From the NCBI RefSeq assembly GCF_012516375.2, contig NZ_CP051204.2, forward strand, positions 6,386,001 to 6,450,000: a DNA stretch of 64,000 bases, read 5' to 3'. Positions within the stretch are counted from its first letter, which is position 1. The number at the start of each line of letters is the position of its first letter. This document shows, piece after piece, positions 34,744-43,299 of this stretch. Source of the DNA: Chitinophaga oryzae (GTDB lineage: Bacteria > Bacteroidota > Bacteroidia > Chitinophagales > Chitinophagaceae). The translations under genes and the position numbers were made by a program. The notes below the pieces were generated by a model, which did no database searches, was not told the origin of the DNA, and worked only from the letters and a program-made list of their open reading frames with translations.

Positions 34744-35313
34744 ATGAGTCAATTAGGAGTGGAATGTATATCTAAAATAAAAGAGGGGGATGCTACCGCG
34801 TTTCAGGAGCTGTTCTATGCCTACAAGGACGCGCTTTTCGGATATGCCTGTAAGTTATGCCGTTCGTCAGAAATGGCAGAAGAGGCTGTCCAGGAGGTGT
34901 TCATGAAGGTATGGATCAACCGGCAGCAGCTCGATCCCACCCTTTCCATCCGGGCTTATCTGTATACCGCCGTCCGGCACTGCGTTTTCAATATCCTGAA
35001 AAAAGCCGCGCTGGATGAAGCGCTCCGGCAATCGGTGTTCCACCATCAGTCTGTCGCCGTCAATACTACCGAAGAAGCGGTGAACGCCGCAGACCTGCAA
35101 CGGGTCAAAAGCCGGGTGCTGGACATGCTGCCACCGCAACGAAAGCTGATCTTCTGCCTCAGTCGCATCGAAGGACTCTCCCACGAAGAAATAGCCCTCC
35201 GCCTGGGCATCTCCAGGAATACTGTCAAAGACCAGATCGTAAAAGCCAGCCGTTTCCTCCGCCAGCAGCTGGAGTATTTGGCTATTGGGTTATTTTTATA
35301 TTTGGTTATTTAA
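34744..35313 (+). CDS. ECF sigma factor of the first SUS-type locus, 3' end inside an inverted repeat
   Basis: 189 residues. Region 2: AFQELFYAYKDALFGYACKL, EEAVQEVFMKVWINR; region 4: LPPQRKLIFCLSRIEGLSHE and IALRLGISRNTVKDQIVKAS. It directs RNA polymerase to the SusC/SusD genes when the FecR anti-sigma releases it. The last dozen residues (YLAIGLFLYLVI) are hydrophobic, unlike the family, and are encoded by the left arm of the repeat at 35275-35435, so the original end was probably near FLRQQLEY and was replaced by insertion of the repeat. Confidence 0.92.
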   Translation: MSQLGVECISKIKEGDATAFQELFYAYKDALFGYACKLCRSSEMAEEAVQEVFMKVWINRQQLDPTLSIRAYLYTAVRHCVFNILKKAALDEALRQSVFHHQSVAVNTTEEAVNAADLQRVKSRVLDMLPPQRKLIFCLSRIEGLSHEEIALRLGISRNTVKDQIVKASRFLRQQLEYLAIGLFLYLVI

Positions 35314-35435
35314 TTTACGGATTTTGGAATTTTTTGATTTTGGAATTTGTCGGACGATCCTCATTATATCATCCCTACCATCTCAAAATCAAAAAATTCC
35401 AAAATCCGTAAATCCAATAACCCAATACCCAAATA
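35275..35435. repeat. long inverted repeat (MITE/REP-like element) at the end of the sigma gene
   Basis: Inner arms are perfect over 29 bases (35313-35341 with 35385-35413) around a 43-base loop. Outer arms match at 19 of 20 bases (35275-35294 with 35416-35435). The left side holds an extra 16 bases between the two blocks. The arms are very AT-rich (core ATTTACGGATTTTGGAATTT) against the GC-rich surroundings. No transposase is encoded. It reads as a non-autonomous palindromic element that inserted between sigma and fecR genes; copies elsewhere in the genome would prove this. Confidence 0.85.
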
Positions 35436-35508
35436 AAAAAATAAAAAAATTCTCCCCCCGGATCGTCCTTTTTCTTTTCCCAACTGTATCATATAATAAA
35501 GCATACCG

Positions 35509-36485
35509 ATGAACCCGGACCCTGCATATATAAAAGCGTTGTTTAAGAAGCATGCGAATGGTTCCATTACTCCCGGAGAGACCGCCGAGCTGATCGCGTT
35601 TCTTCAGCAGGGAGACGGGGAAGCGCTGTTACCGCTGCCTGACGAGCTGGAAGACATACCGGCGCCGGCGATGGATGCCGCTGCCACCGCAAGGGTGTTT
35701 CAGCAGCTTTCGGCCATGACAGCCCCTGCGCCTCAACCGGCGCGGCGTCGTACCCTGGTTCGCAGGATAGTGGCCGTTTCCGCCGCCGCAGCGGCGGTGG
35801 CTGCAGCAGTAGTGCTGCTGTATCGCCCCGCGCAGCAAAAACCGGTACTGGCGGCAGTGTCCACCGGTTACGGCAGTATGAAAACGATCACGCTGCCTGA
35901 CGGAACGGTGGTTACCCTGAATGCCAACTCCACGCTGCAATACGACAGCACAGGGTGGCAGCCGGGCGCGCGCGAGGTATGGGTCAGCGGCCAGGCTTTT
36001 TTTGATGTGGCGCCCGATGCTGCGGGAAAATTTATGGTACATGCCGGCGATCAGCTCACCGTACAGGTACTGGGCACCCGCTTCCATGTGGCCGCCCGCC
36101 CCAAAGGCATACAGGTGGTGCTCAACAGCGGAAAGGTGAAAGTTAACAGTAATGAACATACGCTGGTACTTCAGCCAGGGGAAATGGCCAGCTACCGGCC
36201 CGGCAACGGCGGACTGTCACGCCAGAACGCCGATACGCTGCAGCTCACCTCCTGGAAAGACAACCAGAAAGTGTTCCGTGACGCGACACTGGAAGAAATA
36301 ACCGATTTTATTGAAGAACAATTCGGGCAGAAGTCACTTTCGCTGCTCCACAACTGTCGCATTTACAATTTACCGGCACCACGCCTGCCAACGACCTGGA
36401 CGTGCTGCTGAATATTCTTGCCAAATCTCTTGATATCAGGATCGATAAACACAACAACAAGGTAATGATTATGCTGGCCAGGTGA
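35509..36485 (+). pseudogene. FecR-family anti-sigma factor with a one-base frameshift near the 3' end
   Basis: The open frame from 35509 runs to 36411 (300 residues): cytosolic sigma-binding N-terminus, a membrane segment (about residues 83-105, RRIVAVSAAAAAVAAAVVLLY) and the FecR domain (LPDGTVVTLNANSTLQYD, REVWVSGQAFFDVA). Around 36331-36334 the reading leaves the family pattern; adding one base (AAGTC read as AAGGTC) restores VTFAAPQLSHLQFTG and then TTPANDLDVLLNILAKSL, IRIDKHNNKVMIMLAR, stop at 36483-36485. So the C-terminal DUF4974 part, which faces SusC, is out of frame. Either a real mutation or a sequencing error; the N-terminal part can still bind the sigma factor. Confidence 0.88.
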
Positions 36486-36531
36486 TCGTTACCACCTAAA
36501 CGAACCCGGGATTTTTATTAAAACGCATTTT

Positions 36532-39500
36532 ATGCAACGAAAACTACTTATACATCATAAGGTAGTAGGGATCTTATTGTGCCTGATGCCCGCTGTGCCG
36601 CTTACCATACAGGCACAGGACGCTATGGCCAAAGGAACCACCAGACAACATACACGCGAAGCCTATTCGTTGTCCGAGGTATTCCCTGTACTGGAAAATA
36701 CACATCACGTTAAATTCAGCTATAACAGCGCCATTCTTAACGGCAAGTCGGTCAGCGCACAGCTCTTCAAACGGATGCAGCAGGCCGGTGTGGCCACGGA
36801 GCTGCCGGCACTGCTACATCCTTATGGCCTCACCTGTGAGCCGATACAAGGCAACTACTATGCGGTGAAAGTTTTGCCTGTTGCCGCTCATGCTGTAGCG
36901 CAGATAACGGTCAAAGGCGCGGTAACCGACGCTAAAGACAACAGTCCCCTGCCCGGCGCCATCATCTCTGTAAAAGGAAAAACAAAAGGCACCAACACCA
37001 ACGAAACAGGACGCTATACCCTCTCCGGCGTGGAAGAAAGCGATGTACTGCGCGTTTCTCTTGTAGGCTACAAGCCACAGGAAATACCGGTGAACGGCCG
37101 CACGCAGATAGACGTCGCCCTCCAGCAGGATGTGGCCGGCCTCAGCGAAGTGGTGGTGACCGCCCTCGGTATCCAGAAAGAAAAGAAATCGCTGGGGTAT
37201 GCCGTACAGTCCGTTAAAGGCGACAACATGACCAAAGCCAGGGAACCCAACCTGATAGGCTCTCTCACCGGTCGTGTAGCCGGCCTCGTGATCCGCAACT
37301 CCACCGATATGTTCCGCGACGCCTCCATCCAGCTGCGCGGTCAGAAACCCCTGATCGTAATAGACGGTATCCCCGATCAGACGGCCGATATGTGGAAAGT
37401 GAATCCCGACGACGTGGAAAGCATCAACGTTCTTAAAGGCACCTCCGCCTCCGCCCTCTACGGCTCCATCGGCCAGTTCGGCGCGCTGATGATCACCACC
37501 AAGAGAGGAAAAGGCAAAGAGCTGTCGGTAGACTTCAACTCCTCTACCATGTTCCAGCCCTCTTTCATCCGCATCCCGGACGTACAGACCACCTACGGTA
37601 ACGGCGCCAAAGGCAAATACGCCTATGTGGACGGCTCCGGCGGCGGCACCGAAGGCTCCGGCTGGATATGGGGCCCCAGGCTGGACCAGAAAGATCCCTC
37701 CACGCCCAGCGGCTACTGGGAAACACCGCAGTACAACAGCCCCATAGATCCCGCCACCGGCAAACCGGTGCCACTGCCTTTCATATCCCGCGGAAAAAAC
37801 AACGTACGCAACTTCTTCCGCACCGGCATGATCTCCACCAACAGCCTGAGCATCACCCAGTCCAGCGATAAAGGCAACTTCCGTGCTTCTGCCTCGCATA
37901 TCTATCAGCTGGGCGTGGTGCCCAACACACAACTCAACAACAGCTCCTTCAGCATCGCAGGCAACTATAACCTGACCGACAGGCTGAACGTAGATGCCCG
38001 CATTACCTACAACAGGCAATATTCCGATAACTATCCCACCATCGGCTACGGACCCACCAACTACCTCTATAACCTGGTATTGTGGACCGGCTCCGATGTG
38101 GATATCCGCGACCTGCGCGATTACTGGGAGCCCGGAAAACAAAACCTGCAACAGCGCAACTATAACACCTCGTGGTACAACAACCCTTACTTCCAGGCTT
38201 ACGAACTGCTGACCGGTTATTACAAGAACAACACCTTCGGCTCCATGACGCTGGATTATAAGATCAACCGCGATTTCAGCGTAAAACTGCGTTCCGGCAT
38301 CAACGCCTTCGGACTGAACGAAGACACCAAAGAGCCGGCCAGTTATATCGGCTACAGCAGTAAGTCCAGAGGTAACTATATCGTCCGTTCCCAAAACTAC
38401 TTCGACATTGTGACAGACCTGATCGGCCGCTACCAGCATACTTTCAGCAAGAACTTCGCTGTACATGCCGAAGTGGGCGGCTCCAACTACTATCGCAACG
38501 ATAAATACCAGAAAAGCAACACGGACGGCCTTACCATCCCCGGTTTCTATAACCTCGCCAACTCGGCCAACCCTATTCAGGGCAACAACTTCATCGAAGA
38601 AAGAAGGACCAACAGCATTTATGGTTTTGTGGATATGGAATTTATGGGCGCTTTTTATCTGTCGCTTACCGGGCGTAATGATAAAATCTCCACCCTCCCC
38701 ATCTCCAACAATTCCTTCTTCTATCCTTCCGTTTCCGGATCGGTACTTTTGTCCGAGCTGGTGAAGATGCCCTCCTGGCTGACTTACCTGAAAGCCAGGG
38801 GCTCCTGGTCGCAAGTCTCCAGCGGCCTGCTCGCCACGGTGAACAACGACTACACCTACTCGCACCTGTCCACCTACGACAAGGGCATTAAATGGAACGG
38901 TATGCCATCCCTGACATACAGCGACATGCTGCGCAATCCGAATATACATCCACAGACGAACAGCGCCTGGGAAGCCGGCATAGAAACCAAACTGTTCGAT
39001 AATCGTATAGGCCTGGATGTGACCTACTACAGGGTGCGGGATTTTAACAACATCGTAAAACTGCCGGTAGCCAGCAGCAGCGGCTACGGTTCCTACCTGC
39101 TGAATGGCAATGTCTTTATGCGCACCGGCTGGGAGTTCATGCTCACAGGAACACCTGTACGCAGCAGCGATTTCCGTTGGGACGTAATGGTTAACTTCAG
39201 CAAATACCAGCGTGTGCTGAAAGAAATCTACGGCGGCGCCGCCGAACTGAATAAAATCAGGCCAGGCGAGCGCATGGACAGGATCTTCGACTATGTATAT
39301 GAAAAAGATCCTTCCGGCAACATCGTGTACGAAAACAATGGTTTTCCTAAAAGCGATCCTTACCAGCGCTTTATCGGCAACGCCGATCCCGACTGGACTT
39401 ATGGCGTGGAAAACACTTTCCGCTACAAACAGTTCACCCTGCGCTTCCTGGTAGACGGCCGCATCGGCGGGCTGATCTACTCCACCACCAACGCCAAAAT

Positions 39501-39954
39501 GTGGTGGGGCGGTACACATCCCGGTACGGTCAACCCCTTCAGGGATGACGCCAATGCCGGTAAAAACACCTACGTAGGCCCCGGCGTGATCGTCACTTCC
39601 GGCGATATTCAATACGATGCCGACGGCAATATTGTCTCCGACAGCCGCAAGTTCGCCCCCAATACCAAAGCGGTGAACTACATCGATTATATGATCAACA
39701 CCAGCAACAACGCTAATACCAACAACAACTACTATTCCCAGACTTTCCTGAAGCTGCGGGAGGTGAACTTCACCTGGCAGCTGCCCGGAAAATGGATGAG
39801 CAAAACTTTTATCAGGGACGCTTCGCTGTCGCTCGTAGGCCGTAACCTGTTGTTGTTCTCCAAATTACCGAACGTTGATCCTGACACCGGGAAAGATGAC
39901 CTCCAGACGCCATCTTCCCGCAGTATGGGTTTCAATCTGAATTTAAAGTTCTAA
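36532..39954 (+). CDS. SusC/RagA-family TonB-linked outer-membrane transporter (with N-terminal STN-like domain)
   Basis: 1140 residues. Signal peptide, an N-terminal secretin/TonB-STN-type signalling domain (about 45-118, AYSLSEVFPVLENTHHVKFS), CarboxypepD_reg-like domain (ITVKGAVTDAKDNSPLPGAI), plug with IQLRGQKPLIVIDGIPDQ and INVLKGTSASALYGS, and a barrel ending LNLKF. The STN-like domain signals through FecR to the ECF sigma factor, which here are encoded just upstream. With the SusD-like protein it forms an uptake complex for a complex nutrient; the phosphodiesterase downstream hints at a phosphate-containing substrate rather than a sugar polymer. Confidence 0.95.
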   Translation: MQRKLLIHHKVVGILLCLMPAVPLTIQAQDAMAKGTTRQHTREAYSLSEVFPVLENTHHVKFSYNSAILNGKSVSAQLFKRMQQAGVATELPALLHPYGLTCEPIQGNYYAVKVLPVAAHAVAQITVKGAVTDAKDNSPLPGAIISVKGKTKGTNTNETGRYTLSGVEESDVLRVSLVGYKPQEIPVNGRTQIDVALQQDVAGLSEVVVTALGIQKEKKSLGYAVQSVKGDNMTKAREPNLIGSLTGRVAGLVIRNSTDMFRDASIQLRGQKPLIVIDGIPDQTADMWKVNPDDVESINVLKGTSASALYGSIGQFGALMITTKRGKGKELSVDFNSSTMFQPSFIRIPDVQTTYGNGAKGKYAYVDGSGGGTEGSGWIWGPRLDQKDPSTPSGYWETPQYNSPIDPATGKPVPLPFISRGKNNVRNFFRTGMISTNSLSITQSSDKGNFRASASHIYQLGVVPNTQLNNSSFSIAGNYNLTDRLNVDARITYNRQYSDNYPTIGYGPTNYLYNLVLWTGSDVDIRDLRDYWEPGKQNLQQRNYNTSWYNNPYFQAYELLTGYYKNNTFGSMTLDYKINRDFSVKLRSGINAFGLNEDTKEPASYIGYSSKSRGNYIVRSQNYFDIVTDLIGRYQHTFSKNFAVHAEVGGSNYYRNDKYQKSNTDGLTIPGFYNLANSANPIQGNNFIEERRTNSIYGFVDMEFMGAFYLSLTGRNDKISTLPISNNSFFYPSVSGSVLLSELVKMPSWLTYLKARGSWSQVSSGLLATVNNDYTYSHLSTYDKGIKWNGMPSLTYSDMLRNPNIHPQTNSAWEAGIETKLFDNRIGLDVTYYRVRDFNNIVKLPVASSSGYGSYLLNGNVFMRTGWEFMLTGTPVRSSDFRWDVMVNFSKYQRVLKEIYGGAAELNKIRPGERMDRIFDYVYEKDPSGNIVYENNGFPKSDPYQRFIGNADPDWTYGVENTFRYKQFTLRFLVDGRIGGLIYSTTNAKMWWGGTHPGTVNPFRDDANAGKNTYVGPGVIVTSGDIQYDADGNIVSDSRKFAPNTKAVNYIDYMINTSNNANTNNNYYSQTFLKLREVNFTWQLPGKWMSKTFIRDASLSLVGRNLLLFSKLPNVDPDTGKDDLQTPSSRSMGFNLNLKF

Positions 39955-39964
39955 TCACAGCATC

Positions 39965-41425
39965 ATGCGAAAACTATCTATTGTCATATTTTGTTTGCTG
40001 GCAGCCGCTTTCAGCAGTTGCAAGAAGTTTGAGCACTTCCAGACAGACCCGAATAAACCCACGCAGGCTACTCCCGAACTGTTGCTGACCAATATTGAAA
40101 CCAAAGCTTTCAATGACGTCAGCACCTCCGGCGCGTTCGCATCGCGGTACCTCGTCAATACCGACGGGATTGATGCTAACCAGTATTACAACTGGCAGCG
40201 TTCCGGCTTCGACGATTTCAATAACCTGCGCCTGGTCGTAAAAATGGAAGAAGAAGCTACCCGTACCAACCAGCCTGTGTACCTGGCACTGGGCAAATTC
40301 TTCCGCGCCTGGTTCTTTATGCGGTTGACGCTGACCTTCGGAGATATTCCCTATAGTGAAGCACTCAAAGGATCTGCCGAGACGTTCACACCTATCTACG
40401 ACAAACAGGAAGACATCTTTCTGAGTATCCTCAACGAGCTCCAGACCGCCAACGGCCAGCTGGATGCCGCCGGCGGCGAGATCCGGGGCGATGTTGTCTA
40501 CGGTGGTAAAAAAGAACAATGGAAACGCCTGATCAACACCTTCTCCCTTCGGATATTGATCAGCCTGTCGCAAAAAGAAGGCAGCGCCAAACTGAAAGTG
40601 AAGGAACGTTTCGCCGGGATCGTGAACAATCCCGCTAAATACCCGCTGATGACCGGCATCGCGGATAACGGCCAGCTGGTATTTGTGGACCAGCAGGACA
40701 ACCGTTACCCCTACTATAACAACAACAGTATGCAGACAGCTTTCTACCTGGAAGAGAATTTTGTGGACCTGTTGAAACAGTATAAAGATCCGCGGTTGTT
40801 CCGTTTTGCACAGAAGGCCACCAAATTTGCCTCCCTGCCGGACAACGATTTTAATGCCTACGGCGGCGCCAAAGGCAGCGCTACCATCGACGAAAACAAC
40901 AGCCGCGTGGTAAACGGCGAAGTTTCCAAAATCGCCAAACGCTATTACAATGATCCGGTAAATGAGCCGAGCATCGTAATGGGATACGCTGAGCTGCAGT
41001 TTATCCTGGCGGAAGCGGTGGTGCGCGGCTGGATCAGCGGCAACGCAACAGATTTTTACAAAAAAGGTATACAGGCATCCATGGAATTTTGTAAAATAGC
41101 GCCTGCTGATATCACGGCCTATCTTTCACAGCCTGCCGTGCAACTGACAACAGGCAAAGAACTGGAAGGTATTTTTAAACAAAAATATATCAGCTTCTTT
41201 ATGAACTCCGGCTGGCAGGTGTTTTATGAACAACGCCGTACTGGTCTGCCGGTATTCGATGTTTCCGGCGACGGGGTGCTCAACAATAAAAAGGTGCCCA
41301 AGCGCTGGATGTATCCTGAAAGTGAGCTGAAACTCAACAGGCAGCACGTGAGCGATGCCATCACCCGGCAGTATCCGCAGGGCGACAACATCAACGGCGT
41401 TATGTGGCTGCTGGTAAAAGAATAA
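39965..41425 (+). CDS. SusD/RagB-family nutrient-binding lipoprotein (SusD-like_2 type)
   Basis: 486 residues, 10 bases behind its SusC partner. Lipoprotein signal ending LLAAAFSSCKKF. TPR-type helices carry NPTQATPELLLTNIE-like wording at the start, YLALGKFFRAWFFMRLTLTF, GDIPYSEALKG, and the C-terminal NGVMWLLVKE. It caps the SusC barrel at the cell surface. No enzyme genes for glycans are near, so ligand cannot be read. Confidence 0.94.
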   Translation: MRKLSIVIFCLLAAAFSSCKKFEHFQTDPNKPTQATPELLLTNIETKAFNDVSTSGAFASRYLVNTDGIDANQYYNWQRSGFDDFNNLRLVVKMEEEATRTNQPVYLALGKFFRAWFFMRLTLTFGDIPYSEALKGSAETFTPIYDKQEDIFLSILNELQTANGQLDAAGGEIRGDVVYGGKKEQWKRLINTFSLRILISLSQKEGSAKLKVKERFAGIVNNPAKYPLMTGIADNGQLVFVDQQDNRYPYYNNNSMQTAFYLEENFVDLLKQYKDPRLFRFAQKATKFASLPDNDFNAYGGAKGSATIDENNSRVVNGEVSKIAKRYYNDPVNEPSIVMGYAELQFILAEAVVRGWISGNATDFYKKGIQASMEFCKIAPADITAYLSQPAVQLTTGKELEGIFKQKYISFFMNSGWQVFYEQRRTGLPVFDVSGDGVLNNKKVPKRWMYPESELKLNRQHVSDAITRQYPQGDNINGVMWLLVKE

Positions 41426-41436
41426 AAATGTGACCC

Positions 41437-42666
41437 ATGTTAAAGACATTTATCCTCTCCATGCTTACTTTCTCCTGCACCCTGATGGTGCAGGCGCAGA
41501 AAAAGAAAGCCCTGTTTATCATCGTGGATGGCATCCCGGCAGATGTCATCGAAAAACAACCGACGCCTCACCTGCGTGACATCGCCAAAGCGGGCGGCTA
41601 CACCCGCGCTCATGTAGGCGGTGAAAAAGGCGGTTATTCCGAAACACCCACTATTTCCGCCGTAGGCTACAACAGCCTGCTGACCGGCACCTGGGTAAAC
41701 AAACACAACGTGTGGGACAACGATATCGCCGCGCAGAACTACAGCTACGGCAGTATCTTCCGCTTTTTCAAACAGGCGTACCCGCAAAAGACAACGGCCG
41801 TGTTCTCCTCCTGGCTGGATAACCGTACCAAACTGGTGGGTGACGGGCTGCCACAGACCGGTCACCTGAAAATCGATTACCATGTAGACGGGTTGGAGAA
41901 AGACACTGCCCGCTTCCCGCATGACAAGGACAGCTGGTACATGCACCTGATCGACGAAGCCGTGGTGGACAGCGCCGCGGCTTATGTCCGCAGCGTAGCG
42001 CCGGACCTCACCTGGGTGTATCTCGAATACACCGACGATATGGGGCACCGCTACGGCGACAGCGAGAAATTCTACACCGCCATTAATATGATGGATGCGC
42101 AGGTAGGCCGCATCTGGGACGCCATCGAATACCGCCGTAAAAACTTCGGTGAAGACTGGCAGCTGTTCATCACCACCGACCACGGCCGTACCGCCAGCAA
42201 CGGCAAAGGCCACGGCGGCCAGTCAGACCGCGAACGCACCACCTGGATGGTCACCAACGCCAAAGGCCTGAACGATTACTTCAAAACCGGTCAGCCTGGT
42301 ATCGTGGACATCCTGCCAACCATGGCGCGTTTCCTGCAGATCAATATCCCGCAGGAAGACACCCGCGAGCTGGACGGCGCCCCGCTGACAGGCAAAGTAT
42401 CCCTGACACACGCCGGCGCCACACTGGACAACGGCTCGCTGCACCTCACCTGGAAAGCCCGCGAAAAGAAAGGCAAAGTGAAAATATGGGTGACCACCAC
42501 CAATCATTTCAAGACCGGTGGGCATGACGACTACAAGTTACTCGGAGAAGTGCCGCTGCAACAGGAAAAGGCGGACATCAGCGTAAAAGACATCCCTTCA
42601 GGGTTCTATAAAGTAGTGATGGAAGGGCCGGATAATACGGTCAACAGATGGGTAGGAAAACCTTAA
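41437..42666 (+). CDS. alkaline-phosphatase-superfamily phosphodiesterase (NPP-like), exported
   Basis: 409 residues with signal peptide (MLKTFILSMLTFSCTLMVQAQ). The two-zinc active site of the nucleotide pyrophosphatase/phosphodiesterase family can be read: FIIVDGIPAD (Asp), SETPTISAVGYNSLLTG (Thr/Ser nucleophile), YTDDMGHRYGD (Asp, His), FITTDHGRT (Asp-His) and GHGGQSDRER (His). It hydrolyses phosphodiester or phosphomonoester bonds in the periplasm or at the surface. It is the last gene of the first SUS locus, 11 bases behind susD, and probably processes the imported ligand. Confidence 0.92.
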   Translation: MLKTFILSMLTFSCTLMVQAQKKKALFIIVDGIPADVIEKQPTPHLRDIAKAGGYTRAHVGGEKGGYSETPTISAVGYNSLLTGTWVNKHNVWDNDIAAQNYSYGSIFRFFKQAYPQKTTAVFSSWLDNRTKLVGDGLPQTGHLKIDYHVDGLEKDTARFPHDKDSWYMHLIDEAVVDSAAAYVRSVAPDLTWVYLEYTDDMGHRYGDSEKFYTAINMMDAQVGRIWDAIEYRRKNFGEDWQLFITTDHGRTASNGKGHGGQSDRERTTWMVTNAKGLNDYFKTGQPGIVDILPTMARFLQINIPQEDTRELDGAPLTGKVSLTHAGATLDNGSLHLTWKAREKKGKVKIWVTTTNHFKTGGHDDYKLLGEVPLQQEKADISVKDIPSGFYKVVMEGPDNTVNRWVGKP

Positions 42667-42678
42667 ATCATTTTTACA

Positions 42679-42709
42679 AACAACGGGCGCCTTTCAGACG
42701 CCCGTTGTT
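42679..42709. terminator. bidirectional terminator between the first SUS locus and the SRPBCC gene
   Basis: 11-bp perfect stem AACAACGGGCG / CGCCCGTTGTT with a 9-base loop; T-rich on the right (TGTTTTAT), A-rich on the left. Confidence 0.8.
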
Positions 42710-42720
42710 GTTTTATCAAC

Positions 42721-43155
42721 TTACTCATACTTATACTGGTCCGGATAAGCCAGTCCCTTTCCGGTTTCACACAATCGCCGCAGGCTTCTTAAAAACATGG
42801 CCCAGTCATAGGTACACCCAGCGTACATGGGCGTATAGTCTTTCCATCCATCATGATGAAAGAACAAGGCGGTGCCGTTCTTATGCGGCTCCAGGTCGAA
42901 AGTGATCGTAGTGCCGATCCATTCGTCTACCGCTTTCAGCACCTCCCATTTCACCTGTTTGGATGGCTCCAGCGCAAGCACTTTCATTTCTTTAAAATAG
43001 TCATCAAAAGTAAAGCGGGCGACACTGCCTGTTTCGGGTTTTGCAACGGTGTCGGGGGTCCACCAGCCGGCCAGCCCTTCCTGTGTGGAGAGGGCTTTAT
43101 ATACGTCCTCGGGCGAGGCTTTAATAACCAATCTGTGCCAAATGTTGTTCATCAT
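42721..43155 (-). CDS. SRPBCC (AHSA1/START-type) domain protein
   Basis: 144 residues from the tandem ATGs at 43155/43152, preceded by a TACATTTG promoter; the longer frame to 43293 is ignored. The start HRLVIKASPEDVYKALSTQEG and LAGWWTPDTV are the AHSA1 hallmark, followed by VLALEPSKQVKWEV and the C-terminal long helix. Such proteins bind small hydrophobic ligands or help chaperones; no specific role can be given. Single-gene unit. Confidence 0.9.
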   Translation of the reverse strand: MMNNIWHRLVIKASPEDVYKALSTQEGLAGWWTPDTVAKPETGSVARFTFDDYFKEMKVLALEPSKQVKWEVLKAVDEWIGTTITFDLEPHKNGTALFFHHDGWKDYTPMYAGCTYDWAMFLRSLRRLCETGKGLAYPDQYKYE

Positions 43156-43162
43156 TATTGGT

Positions 43163-43182
43163 TTTGTTGAACAACAAATGTA
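43163..43182 (-). promoter_or_regulatory. SRPBCC promoter with overlapping inverted repeat
   Basis: TACATTTG (minus strand, 43182-43175) matches TAnnTTTG. A perfect inverted repeat TTTGTTG-AA-CAACAAA at 43163-43178 overlaps it and could be an operator or an RNA start hairpin. Confidence 0.5.
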
Positions 43183-43241
43183 ACCGCTCTTTGTTGATCG
43201 CAGGAGGCATAAAAAAGACATTTTTGCGGGGCGATCGGGAC

Positions 43242-43272
43242 AAAAAAAGAAGGCCCGGTTTCCCGGGCCTTC
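43242..43272 (-). terminator. intrinsic terminator of the second SUS locus (behind the TlpA-like gene)
   Basis: 10-bp stem GAAGGCCCGG / CCGGGCCTTC with a TTTC loop. On the minus strand it is followed by a run of seven T (AAAAAAA at 43242-43248), and lies 28 bases behind the TlpA-like stop codon. Confidence 0.88.
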
Positions 43273-43299
43273 ATCAGTCAAACCATATGGCACTTATGA

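Noticed and set aside
36814..39612. 932-residue open frame on the minus strand opposite the first susC gene
   Set aside because: It lies wholly within susC, has no recognisable motifs and a composition typical of antisense frames in GC-rich third positions.
39866..39875. TACCGAACGT half-site resembling the TetR operator inside susC
   Set aside because: Only one half is present, it is coding sequence, and the second half (TGATCC) does not match.
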